A DNA stretch of 64,000 nt from NCBI GenBank assembly GCA_019671135.1, contig JAHRHY010000002.1, positions 558,001 to 622,000 of the forward strand, given 5' to 3'. The notes under the pieces were generated by a model. It had not been told where the DNA came from, ran no database searches, and was given only the letters and a program-made list of their open reading frames with translations. This DNA comes from Linnemannia hyalina. Its lineage: Eukaryota > Mortierellomycota > Mortierellomycetes > Mortierellales > Mortierellaceae. A program made the translations under genes and the position numbers. Shown piece after piece: positions 22,861 to 32,943 of the stretch; the stretch's first letter is position 1; every line of letters starts with the position of its first letter.

Positions 22861-24574
22861 AGACTCCTCCTTGATAAATAGAGGGCCTCGTTTATTCTTC
22901 TCTTCTCTCTTTCCCTCTTTTTTTCCTCTTTTCTTTTCTTTTCTTTTTTCTCGCTCGCACCTTCTTCTTAGCTCCCCTGCTACGCCGCCCTTTTTTCCGT
23001 TTTCTTGTATTTTCTACCTCTTCTTCTTCTTCTTCCTCCACCCCCTTTACTCTCCTTTTCTTTTTTTGGCCTGCTCCGTCTCTATCCACAACCATAGTCT
23101 ACGTCGAGTACAACAAAAACAACAAGAAATAATCTCTTTCATTCATTGCACATTGCATCTCATTCTTCTCTCATTTGCATCCTGCATAACACTTTTCTTT
23201 TCTGTTACGATCTACCCTTCTTTGCTTTTAAACTTGGTAAGTCAACGTTCTCATTCCTTCAACCTCTTCAACCTCTTCAAATAATTTCTTGGTCCCACAT
23301 CCACAACAACAGCAACAAACAACAACGGCTTCACTAGTAACAGGAGCTTAAACTAGAGATAAAGAGAGCGAGGTGGTTCCGAGGAAGGGGTTTGGGAAGT
23401 GATAACTGGTGACAAAAGTCTGTTGTGTTTTATTTGTATTAGGCATGAAATACGTTTCTCGTACCCTGGAGAGGAATACGCGATAACGAAATGAAAAGGC
23501 GTGGAAGGGAGGGGATGGATGTGAATATGTATGTCTGACTGACAGAGTGTGGGTTTTATGCCTGCATAAAAGAGAGAGGACCACCCTAAATAGAGAGGGA
23601 GATAAGCACACGCCAACGGTTCAGAAATGTACCTATTTTTACCAGGAAGATGGTCTCGTCGGCCATATTGGAGGTGCTTCGTGCGAGCGAACAATAACAG
23701 CAGAGAGAGGGAAAGGTGGACGGGCCCAAGATGTATGTGACCTTGGACAAATAACAGGCAAAAGGCAAGGATATGCGAACAACAAGAACAATGTAGCCCT
23801 TTTCTTGTCTGCAAATGTACTGTACACATAGGAGAACAAGAAACCAATGATGACGAGGCATCATGTTATACACAAACATTGGTGCCAATGACGCCCTTCG
23901 TTGTTCGTTCGCCTTGACTCGTTCGTTTGTTTCGTTCATCCGTTCATTCGTTCATTGTTATACTCTCTATCCTCTTTTTTCTGTGTTCATGATGTTGCTG
24001 TTGTGTCAAGTGGGACCACTCGTCTCAATTCAAATGCTCATGGTATCGCCTACTCCTTCTCAGACCATATGTCCATCTCTTAGCCCCTGACCCATCATTC
24101 ATCCATCTTTTGCTCCTTCGCCTTCTCTTTTTTTTTTATCTTCCTGCGTGCTTTGCACATTGTCTCCTTACCCCTCTTTACCCCCTCCGCTGTCCCCTTC
24201 ACACCCTACATTATTGAGCACGATTGACACGAGCACACGGCCTTTTCTTTCTTTTTCTTATGCACACAGGGATCACACTTGTTTCCCCTCAAAAGTGTCC
24301 ATTTTCACACCATTGGCCCTTTCCTCTTCTCTTTTCCTTACTCTTCTCTTCCTTATCCTCCTTACCTCCTTACCTCCCCCTTTCGTTCGCTATCATCCCT
24401 GTTTTATCCTTGGTCCATCGGTCTCTTCCTCCTCTTAGTAATATTCAACTGCCTGACTGACCAGCTCGTCTCTTTATTCTCGCTATTTCTCTCTCTCTTC
24501 CGCCAACTTACGTTGTTGCCGATTCAACAGGTCTCTTTCCTTCTTCCTCTTAAAAACAGCATCTTCCTTCCATA
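22861..24574 (+). promoter_or_regulatory. Candidate promoter and spliced 5' leader of the perilipin gene
   Basis: At 22871 is TTGATAAATAGAGGG, a TATA-like box, followed by a long CT-rich stretch typical of fungal transcription starts. A consensus donor stands at 23237 (CTTG then GTAAGT). An acceptor with a pyrimidine tract stands at 24530 (TTCAACAG), 44 bases before the ATG, with a CTGAC branch-like site near 24453. A 5'-UTR intron of 1294 bases is therefore possible. This is inference from splice signals; a second CT-rich start region lies at 24100-24570 and could be used instead. Confidence 0.4.
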
Positions 24575-26170
24575 ATGACCAAGAACAAAAAGACCGCTCG
24601 CCCCGTGCCCGTTGTCGAACCCACTCCTCGCCACAACTCCTCCGACTCGGATAACAACTCGGATATCGAAGATCGCTCCCACTCCCGCACATCGACCTCG
24701 TCCGTCGAGGAGGAGCAAGTCAAGGAGTCCAACGGCAATGGTGTCCACACCACCTCCACCAAGGAGTCGAACGGTAGTTTCCTCACCCGTGTGAGCTCTA
24801 TCCCTTTGATCTACGACTCTGTCTCGACTCTGCACTCCTATGCCAAGGACAGCAAGTACGGCCGATATGCCCTCGATACCGCCGGATCCGCCGTCGAGAC
24901 CGTCAACAAGTACACAGAGCCCTACCAGACTCGCCTTCAGCCTCACATCTCCAAAGTTGACCAGCTTGCGACAAAGTCCCTCGATATCTTCGAGAACACT
25001 TTCCCCATCGTCACCAAGCCCACCGCCGAGATTGTGACCCAGGTCAAGAAGCCCATAGTCTACGTCGAAGAATCCTCCAAGAACGCCTATACCCAGATCC
25101 AGTCGACCATTGATACCCGTGTCACTGCCCCTGTCAAGTCCGTGACCAACTCTATCAGCTCAACTGCCTCTTCTACCGTCAACTCCATCACATCCACCGC
25201 TGCCTCGACTCGTGATACTATCACCACCAAGGCTGCATCGACCCGCGACCAGGTTGCTGCCGTCGCCATCTCCACCCGTGACACCATCACCAACCGCGCT
25301 GTCTCGACCCGCGACCAGATTACCAACGTCGCTACCTCGACAGCCAACAACATCACCAATGCTGCCACCTCCACGGCAACCACCATTGCCACAACGGTCA
25401 ATACCCGTGCCACCCCCTTGGTCAATGGTCTCGAGACCATCGTCGACCGAGTGTTGCCTGCCGGTGTCGACGCAGAAAAGACCCCTGTTGGCCAGAGCAA
25501 CCAGGCCACCCGTGTCGTGGACTTGGGTCGCACGGTCACTCGTCGTGTCTCCCGTCGTGTCGGTGTCGCCGTCTCGCCTGTCACCCAAACCGCCCAAGAG
25601 TACCGTGCTTCGGTTGAGAAGAGCACTGTTGTCGTCAAGTCCAAGGATCATATCAATGCCTTGAACACCCGCCTCTCGGCCCTCCTCGAGTCTCTCCATG
25701 CTCACACCAAGGAGCTCCAAGAGAACGTCCAGAAGGGATCCCATGAGGTTTCTACCCGTGTCCAGTCTCGCGTCTCCGAGTTGAGCGGTAAGGTCTTGGC
25801 CGAGGTTGACTCTTTGTCTGCCTACTTGAAGGTGCACAGCCCCGCCCTTCCAGAGTCTGTCCAGGCCCGTATTCAACCCTTATTGACCTTTGTCAACGAT
25901 CGCTACGTCGTTGTCAAGACCGAAATCATCAAGACCGATGTCTCTGCTATCCAGAAGGCCCGTAACATTCTCAACTTGACCACCGAGGAGACTCTTCCCA
26001 TCTTGCAGTCCGCTGCCAAGGATATTCGTGAGTCCCTTGGCCAGTACCAGGTCAAGGTCCAGGAGAGTGTCAACAAGGGTTATGCAAAGGTCCAGGATGT
26101 CCACTCTTCTGTCCACCTGACTGCCGCTCGTGCCTATCACTCTGCACGCGTTATCCTTGTCGGAAAGTAG
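24575..26170 (+). CDS. Perilipin-family lipid-droplet protein with 11-residue amphipathic repeats
   Basis: A single-exon gene of 531 codons. Residues 1-67 are polar and acidic. Residues about 68-165 match the perilipin/PAT domain: FLTRVSSIPLIYDSVSTLHS, TAGSAVETVNKYTEPYQTRL, KVDQLATKSLDIFENTFPIV, followed by KPTAEIVTQVKKPIVYV. Residues about 198-275 are tandem 11-mers of the type AASTRDTITTK, AASTRDQVAAV, AISTRDTITNR, AVSTRDQITNV, ATSTANNITNA. Such 11-mer amphipathic helices bind the droplet monolayer in animal perilipins. The C-terminal 250 residues form predicted helices (HINALNTRLSALLESLHAHT and beyond), as in the perilipin four-helix bundle. The protein should coat and protect lipid droplets. 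Codon use is strongly C-ending, suggesting high expression, and fits an oleaginous fungus. Confidence 0.9.
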   Translation: MTKNKKTARPVPVVEPTPRHNSSDSDNNSDIEDRSHSRTSTSSVEEEQVKESNGNGVHTTSTKESNGSFLTRVSSIPLIYDSVSTLHSYAKDSKYGRYALDTAGSAVETVNKYTEPYQTRLQPHISKVDQLATKSLDIFENTFPIVTKPTAEIVTQVKKPIVYVEESSKNAYTQIQSTIDTRVTAPVKSVTNSISSTASSTVNSITSTAASTRDTITTKAASTRDQVAAVAISTRDTITNRAVSTRDQITNVATSTANNITNAATSTATTIATTVNTRATPLVNGLETIVDRVLPAGVDAEKTPVGQSNQATRVVDLGRTVTRRVSRRVGVAVSPVTQTAQEYRASVEKSTVVVKSKDHINALNTRLSALLESLHAHTKELQENVQKGSHEVSTRVQSRVSELSGKVLAEVDSLSAYLKVHSPALPESVQARIQPLLTFVNDRYVVVKTEIIKTDVSAIQKARNILNLTTEETLPILQSAAKDIRESLGQYQVKVQESVNKGYAKVQDVHSSVHLTAARAYHSARVILVGK

Positions 26171-27947
26171 ACAGCATTCATTCAGATCACAATCCATTAA
26201 AAAAAAAACAATATAAAATATACTTGTTGCAATGTTGTAATGGTGTGGAGAGAGAATAGGGGGAGGTGTTGTCATTCTTCGCATGATGGTTGTTTGTTTT
26301 GCTTGTTTTCCCGCGGCAGAATAACAAGGGAAACCAAAATGCGGAACATGTTTGGAAAACAACAGAAAGGGCGGGAAGAGGGGTTCGTGGGCTTGTCTCC
26401 TATTTTTCTTTGCTTTTTTTTTTTTTTTTTTTTTCACACTGATGCACAGACCATAACAGAGAAAACAAGGAAGAACATTCAAAGGAAAGGACGAACAAAG
26501 AGCAATTGGTGCTTGCCTTTTCTTCTTCCCCTCTCCTGTCTCTATTTCTCTCATTCCTTCGATGCGATGAGTGTAGAGGATCTTTGGTGTCTTTCCAGCT
26601 TTACCGCCCGCGGCGTGTGTAGCCCAGATAGCGGACAAGAGTATGTTCCTGTCCCTGGCGCAACGGTCGTCGCCTGCTTGTTTCCAATCCTCAATCACGG
26701 AGGTTATTGCTTATCCCCTTTTGCGTTTGTTTTTTTTGCTTGCATTTATTCCATGGACCAAGGCGAGGCAGGATAGAATGTTCTGAGCTCATATGAAGGA
26801 AGAAGGAGGAGAGAGAAAGATAGACAGAGAGATTGAGAAAGAGATAGAGGAGAAGACAGGAGTAAGGAAGGCGAGGCAGAAAGCAGAAAATAAAAGAGCA
26901 GGCAGCAGGAAAGAAAGCATGAGCAAAAAAAGCAGGAAGCACATCCAAGGGGTTCAGTTGACTCCAAGGAAGGGCGTTTGAGAGTATGTCACGTGACTTT
27001 ACATTCCATCAAGCCCAATGAAAATGGTGACTTTGCCTTCACTCATCATTTTTTTCTTTAGTCGAATCGTTCACATCCCTCACTCCTGTTTCCCCATTCT
27101 CAACAGCAACGCCAGCAAACAATCACCAACAAACAACACCTCTCTGTAAGTCCTACTTACCATCGATACTTACACACTCAGCATATTTCTACTGCCTTGC
27201 CCTGACAAAGCAAGGAGCAAGTTACGTCAGGCAGACCGGCGGGGTTGTGCCTCTCACTTCCATCTCTTGGCAGTTCTCCCATCTAAACAACAAAAGAAGC
27301 AAATGGACACATGGGCTATTCACAAACGACATACCGCCCCTCCCTCTTCAACCCTGTGGTTTTTGGATTCGACGCTGTTGTTACCGGGAAGTTATATTGA
27401 CGGACCAAAGGGTGTCTTTTTTCACTTGCTGTCTATTTCGCCGCTGACGCGCGAAAACAGCAGTAATTGGCTTTGACACGAGGGGAAGCCTGGACGGGGT
27501 TTGAAGGTACGACTTGTACCAAGAGTGTCTTGGCTTGAGTGTGACCTACCACTGGATTGGAATGCGTACCTGAAGCGGGTTTTCCATCTTTATTAGTTGA
27601 TTGGGTGTTATTTTCGATATGCAACATGGTCTTTGGTTACAAGCGTGGAAACTTGTTGTCCCATCTTGCTTTTTTTGCAGGGGAAAAAGAACAGGGGGCT
27701 CAGTTGGTCATGAAAATGATGGCTCCAATTATCTCCTATTGCCACATAACTTGTCTTTATGTCCGAGAATGGAGGGACTAGTGCAAGTGAGCAGCAAAGA
27801 CAGACGGACAATAATTTAATGGCATCCACATCTACGATGTCGGTCTCAATTGCACAATGGTTTATCACTGACTGACTGACATGCCTATTATACTTTCCTT
27901 CCAGCACCAGTCATACTCTATAGCGTCCGGACAGACATTTATTAACC
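26171..27947. other. Intergenic: perilipin 3' flank and LC8 promoter/leader
   Basis: No gene is seen here. The first part, with a T19-type run near 26418, follows the perilipin stop. The second part looks like the promoter of the dynein light chain. A palindromic CACGTG box stands at 26988, a CT-rich start region at 27050-27140, and a consensus donor at 27146 (CTCT then GTAAGT) pairs with acceptor TTCCAG ending at 27904. This would give a 759-base intron in the 5' UTR, 43 bases before the ATG. Confidence 0.5.
26988..26997. promoter_or_regulatory. Palindromic E-box GTCACGTGAC
   Basis: A perfect 10-base palindrome, the classic site for bHLH factors (Cbf1, USF, MITF type). It lies about 150 bases upstream of the CT-rich presumed start region of the dynein light chain gene. 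The same core occurs in the RAD57/ENOPH1 promoter at 6604. Confidence 0.6.
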
Positions 27948-28371
27948 ATGGTTGACCCACGCCCTACCATCAAGAACGCCGACATGACGGAGGAGATGCA
28001 GCAGGAGGCTGTTGAGTGCGCCGTCCGCGCCTTTGAAAAGTATACTGTCGAAAAGGATATCGCCGCATTCATGAAGAAGGAGTTTGACAAGAAGTACGGC
28101 GCCACCTGGCATTGCATCGTCGGACGTAACTTTGGAAGCTACGTTACCCATGGTAAGAACAGCAGCGGAGAGGGGTAGTCAAGACGTAGGAGTGATTGTT
28201 CTATTTCCGATCTGCCGGTCAATTGTTACCTTGTGCGGGAAGCAGTCCTTCTAATGCCTTTTCTTCTTTTGTGTCCATTTCTTTCTTTTGCCTTAACAAT
28301 GAATAGAGACCAAGCACTTCATTTACTTTTACTTGGATCAGATCGCCATCTTGCTCTTCAAGAGCGGATAA
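27948..28371 (+). CDS. DYNLL: Dynein light chain LC8 (DYNLL)
   Basis: LC8 is a homodimeric hub protein that binds short linear motifs in the dynein intermediate chain and many other partners. Two exons, 27948-28152 and 28307-28371, give exactly 89 residues, the normal length of the family. Conserved features are [57 protein letters not shown] and [17 protein letters not shown], including the partner-binding groove strand GSYVTHET. The intron interrupts the Glu codon in VTH-E. A longer 5'-UTR intron is likely (see the upstream region). Confidence 0.98.
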
Positions 28372-28681
28372 AATCCACCGGCCATCCTGTACCCTGCCAT
28401 CCTGCACCCTCTTCCTTGCGCTGCTTTTTGCGTGTTACTCCGCAAGTGTATCCACCCTCTCTCTCCTTCAGACAAAGATTGGCAGTTTTCTTAACTCTTC
28501 ACAATATATCTCAGCTATCCGCTAACACCATAATGTACCTCTTACACATATTTCTTCACGAGTTGCGTTCGAATGATGTCGAGTATTTTTTTTTGTTCTT
28601 GTGGCCATGTATGCTCAGCCAACGATCTAATTTATTCCTGAAATGCATTAAATGTCCTCCCCTCTTCTCTCCGATCAAGCT
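28372..28681. other. Convergent 3' flanks of LC8 and uL23m genes
   Basis: These 310 bases lie between two stop codons facing each other. They hold both 3' untranslated regions and polyadenylation signals. Nothing else is recognised. Confidence 0.6.
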
Positions 28682-29149
28682 TTATGCCTTGGTGGTCTCT
28701 TTGGCAGCAGCGGCAGCCTCGCCGTCGGCAGCCTTCTTGGCGGCCTGGATGCCGTGGTGGGGTCGCATCCTCCATCCCTTGAGACGGTTCATGATCCGTG
28801 AGCGTTCGTTGACGGCGTCCTGGATTCCGAAGGTGACGCTGTCGGGGGCCTCTGGCCACTTGAACTCGTGGTCGATGGTGACGATGGCCTTCTTAAACTT
28901 TTGGCGCTTGAGGATGGTGTTTCCGCCGGAGCCGGCGAGTTTTGCGGGCATGTTGGCGGTACGGACGTCGAGGACGTTGAGCTTGTAGATGTTGGCAAGG
29001 TAGGATTTGATGTCGAACTTATTCATCGAGGGAGGCACCCTGAAGGTGAGGGTATTGGAGACGGCGGGGACGTTGGGGCCGTTCCGGACCAGCTTGAGGA
29101 CTGTTGAGGGGAAGTATAACTTCTTCAGACCTTCCTTGAGAATAGGCAT
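28682..29149 (-). CDS. MRPL23: Mitochondrial large-subunit ribosomal protein uL23m (MRPL23/Mrp20 type)
   Basis: Single exon, 155 residues. The central region NTLTFRVPPSMNKFDIKSYL followed by ANIYKLNVLDVRTANMPA is the uL23 fold signature; NKFDIKSYLANIY corresponds to the helix that contacts 23S domain III near the exit tunnel. The sequence then has KFKKAIVTI, a strand of the same fold, and a C-terminal extension rich in Lys and Ala. Yeast Mrp20 and human MRPL23 have similar architecture with a mitochondrial location. The start ATG precedes MPILKEGLKKLYFPS, a short basic amphipathic segment that could act in import. It is assigned as mitochondrial and not cytosolic because cytosolic uL23 has a long basic N-terminus and different motifs. 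Confidence 0.87.
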   Translation of the reverse strand: MPILKEGLKKLYFPSTVLKLVRNGPNVPAVSNTLTFRVPPSMNKFDIKSYLANIYKLNVLDVRTANMPAKLAGSGGNTILKRQKFKKAIVTIDHEFKWPEAPDSVTFGIQDAVNERSRIMNRLKGWRMRPHHGIQAAKKAADGEAAAAAKETTKA

Positions 29150-29657
29150 GTTGCTGTGTATGTGAATATGTGTTGGGGTTGATGGCTGGTTGGTTGTTGA
29201 TGACTGACTAGTCCTTGTCCTGACTATGCTGACTGTTTGTGTGTTGTTCCTGAACCGAGGCGGGGTGATGGATGTCCAAGTCAGTGGATGGTCTGTCTGT
29301 TCGTCGATGGAGTGTGCAACTGTGTTGTTCTACAGGGGGTGTGGCAAGTCTTTCGTCGAAACAGGCGACCGGGAAGACGAGAGCGTGACTGTGTATTCGA
29401 TCTCCATTGTGTTTGCTTTTCAGCCATGGAGTTTCTTTTTTTTCTTATCTAAGCCACTCTTCGCCTGCACTGCTATAGCACCAAGGTCAGCCTGCAACAC
29501 AACTGCATGTGCCTTTTGTCCCTCCTCCTTTCCACCAACCCCCCTTGACCATCTCGATTCTCCTCCATCGACTCCAGGAGAAATAAGAAACTTAGTGCTT
29601 CTGCATTTCCCACACTAAAAAGCCAGGCCAACCTTCGTTCTCCACTACCTATTCACA
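29150..29657. promoter_or_regulatory. Divergent promoter of uL23m and UTP15
   Basis: These 508 bases separate two head-to-head genes, one for a mitochondrial ribosomal protein and one for a cytosolic ribosome-assembly factor, so coordinated expression is plausible. The side next to UTP15 is CT-rich. I see no certain PAC or RRPE element. Confidence 0.5.
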
Positions 29658-31623
29658 ATGTCGAGTGATTTCAAGTCCTTGACGGTCAAGAAGTACCCTC
29701 GACTTCCTGGGCGCAAGACCGCCGAGTCTAGATACTGGCGCAAGTTCAAGGTAAAAGCGCATTCTAGAAAGAGAATCAGTTGCATAGCCTTTTGTCTCTA
29801 CAGAGTGGAATGAAGAACCGATTGCCTATCACTCTAACTCTTCCTTCTGCAAATACCACCATCTCCAACCATGCAAATTTTAGTCTCCAATTGTTGTCAA
29901 GGAGTTTGCTGCCGTCTCGTCTATCCACTTCTCAGAGACAAGCCCCTATGATTTCGCCGTAACAGCATCGACACGTGTTCAGATCTACAGTTCAAAGACA
30001 CACCAGGTCAAGAAGACCATTTCACGATTCAAGGATGTTGCCTACTCGGGAACCATCCGAAACGATGGTCGCTTGGTCGTTGCAGGAGATGCCACGGGTT
30101 TGATCCAGATCTTTGATGTCGGAAGCAGAGCCATTCTCAGAACCTTCAGAGACCACAGACAGTAAGGACCACTAGATGTTGTTCTTTTGTCAAACAAAGT
30201 GGAAAGTCGTATGTTAACGGCATGAGTCGTGAAACTGACGATGTGTTTACTACTTATTGCCAAATTGTAATATAGCCCTGTTCATGTTGCAAAGTTCTCA
30301 TCGGACAAGACTCAGATTTTGTCGGCTTCGGATGACAAGACGGTCAGGATCTGGGATATGCCAAGCGAAACACCATTGACGATCTTTTCTGGACACGAGG
30401 ATTATATTCGCGCCGGTATGGTCTCGCACGACAACCCCCACCTGATCCTGTCAGGATCATACGATCAGACTGTCAAACTTTGGGATATGCGTACCCAAGG
30501 ATGTGTGATGACCATGAACCACGGAGCCCCCGTCGAGTGTGTCGACATGTTCCCCGACGGTGGAGTTGTTGTCTCGGCAGGAGGACCTCATCTGAAGGTC
30601 TTTGATCTCTTGGCAGGAGGACGGCCTATGCACTCGCTCTCGAACCACCAAAAGACTGTCACATCGATGTGTTTTGACCATTCGTACTCGCGCCTCTTGA
30701 CCGGTTCTCTGGATCACCACGTCAAGGTTTACAACGTCCAGGACTACAGTGTCGTTCACAGCGTCAAATACCCTGCACCGGTCATGAGTGTTGCTCTTTC
30801 GGTAAGTGTCTTACCTCAATGTTTCTACGGCCAACGAATGCGCAATTGTAGGATTGGACCCTGTTTGTGCAGCTAAATTCACTCACTCTTTTTGTATTCG
30901 CTCCAATTACGCCAATAGCCTGACGATACTCATTTGGTGGCTGGTATGGCTGGAGGTTTGCTGTCGATTCGTCAGCGTGTGGTCAAGAGCGCTGAGGTGC
31001 AGACGAGGCGCGCCCAGGAGGAGCAAGCTAGTGGTGGCACGTACAAATTCTTTGTCCGTGGTCAAAAGACTGCTGCAGAGGGAGATTTCATTGTGGAGTC
31101 GCAAAAGAAGCGCCGTCTTCGCGAATACGACAGATACTTGAAGGTTTTCCAATATGGAAATGCGCTGGATGCGTGTTTGAGGACCAACCAGCCCGCTGTT
31201 ACGACTGTCTCGTTGATTCAGGAGTTGATTCACCGCGATGGTCTTCGTCAGGCACTTTCAGGAAGGGATGACATCTCGTTGGAGCCTTTGGCGCAGTTCT
31301 TGGTCAGGAATATCAACAACCCCCGTTACACAGCACTCTTGGTCGATGTTACCACGGTGATGATCGATATGTACACAGCGGTCTTGGGACAGTCGCCCTT
31401 AATCGACGAGTTGTTTATGAGACTTCGGTCCAAGGTCAAGCAGGAGATTGCATTCCAGAAACAGTTGTTCTCGGTGATCGGATCGATGGAGATGCTCTTT
31501 GCCAAGAGCACGTCGACCTCTGTCGGCGTTGCCTTCCACAACGAACTCTCCTCAACAAGCAACAGCAGCAGCATTGCGCCTAAACCATCTACAGAGGCAC
31601 CAGTAGCACCTACGATAGAATAA
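29658..31623 (+). CDS. UTP15: U3 snoRNP / small-subunit processome WD40 protein UTP15
   Basis: UTP15 belongs to the t-UTP (UtpA) subcomplex that binds the nascent pre-18S 5' ETS and links rDNA transcription to processing in the nucleolus. Four exons, 29658-29750, 29884-30161, 30276-30801 and 30919-31623, give 533 codons. The N-terminus MSSDFKSLTVKKYPRLPGR, followed by YWRKFKSPIVVKEFAAVSSI, is typical. WD repeats follow, for example SASDDKTVRIWDMPSETPL, SGSYDQTVKLWDMRTQGCV and TGSLDHHVKVYNVQDYSVVH. After the propeller come the UTP15 C-terminal helical domain (LREYDRYLKVFQYGNALDAC, SLIQELIHRDGLRQALSGRD) and a low-complexity Ser/Pro tail. Size and order agree with the yeast protein (513 residues). 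Confidence 0.96.
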
Positions 31624-32943
31624 GGATTCTCCTCTTTCCTTTGCCCATCGAAGCGCGCTCCTTCCTCCCTCCATCCAAAGAGCGGCGCCTCCAACCTAGG
31701 TGCCCTTTTGTCTCACTCTGTTTCCCTGTTTTCTTCTCCCATTATTCAAAGACTCCTGCTCTTGATCTCTTTCTTCTTTTTTTTCTTGTTTCATGTGTTA
31801 TTTGCCCTTCAAGAAGCGATCTCGATTCAGGAACCGTCAACCCAAAGCGCACTCACTCTTCATCATCAATTATCATCATTGTCATTCTGCTTACCCCCAT
31901 GCATTTTTCTTGTTTTCATAATAAACATATGGCGCCCTGCACCAGCAAGCAGGGTGTTCCAATTTTTTTTTCACCAACCTGTTTTTCGTTGTATCTGTAT
32001 GTTGTACCTTGTACCTGTATGCAATATGCAGAATGGAGTCGCGCCATTTCCTCAAAAATCCTTCCTGGTCCTCCTGATGTTTTCAGATCCCTGTTTTTTC
32101 CACCTCCCTTGAGTCAGCAGCACGTTCATTTGCATCCAAGTGCCTACTCCTGAGATACCTGGGTTCTTCTTTTCTACGACCCTTCGCCGAGCCCAGATAA
32201 CCTGTTTTCGTCCTAGGATGATGACAAAATGACATCCTTCACCTAGTATCCTTTATTCCTCTTTCTCTCTCTTTGACCAAGTTCCATCACGTATGATCAC
32301 ATCTCCCATGCACGATGGAGCTGGAGAAATGGGATGATTGAACGGAATTGCATCGTTCATCGTCCACAACCTTGTCTTGCAACATCTCTATTCAGATCGA
32401 GGACGCTCATTATTCGATTCTTTGTACTCAACTCTTCAGAAACAATTGACGCTTGCGTACAACTTTCTGTTTAGGGTTTTCATATCCTCGAGGCAAAAGG
32501 ATGTTCCAAAGCCTCCAAGTATGCATACTTTCGTTTCTTCAATCGACTCATGCAAGCACTGGTCTCCAGATAAGGAACTAAACAAACAACACAACTGAAA
32601 TTGCGTTGTGTTGTCGTTTAAACTTGCTTCTGCTTTGCATTTTTCACAATCGCGTCTGTGTTTATTTGTTCGAGGATGATCGAGAGCCTTTTGAGGGGCG
32701 TCAATGATGGAGAAAGTAAAGATCAAGCCCGGGCTTGGAAGGCGGAGACCGACACCTGATTTTTATTGACCGATGAGATCTAATTAGGTCGGTCGTTTGT
32801 GAATAAAAAGGAGAGTGTTTCCTCTTTCTTCTTTCTCTTCACTCTTCAGCCTTCGCCCTCAGCAAAACACACAACTCTCACTCACAACCAAAGCAAAAAA
32901 GCAACCCCACTTCAAAGCCAAACAGCAAAAGGCATCAATCAAA
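31624..32943. other. Intergenic: UTP15 3' flank and epoxide-hydrolase promoter
   Basis: No gene is recognised in these 1.3 kb. The last 180 bases look like a promoter: a dyad at 32768-32794, a TATA-like GAATAAAAAGG at 32800, then a CT-rich start region and an A/C-rich leader up to the ATG. The rest is AT/CT-rich without protein-like frames. Confidence 0.6.
32768..32794. promoter_or_regulatory. Dyad GACCGA-N15-TCGGTC upstream of epoxide hydrolase
   Basis: GACCGA at 32768-32773 and its reverse complement TCGGTC at 32789-32794 are separated by 15 bases. CGG/CCG half sites at fixed spacing are the usual target type of dimeric fungal Zn2Cys6 regulators, so an inducible control site is possible. 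It is about 150 bases before the start codon and just upstream of the TATA-like box. Confidence 0.35.

Noticed and set aside
25087..25876. Long minus-strand frames inside the perilipin gene
   Set aside because: Shadows caused by the C-rich third positions and tandem repeats of the perilipin coding strand.
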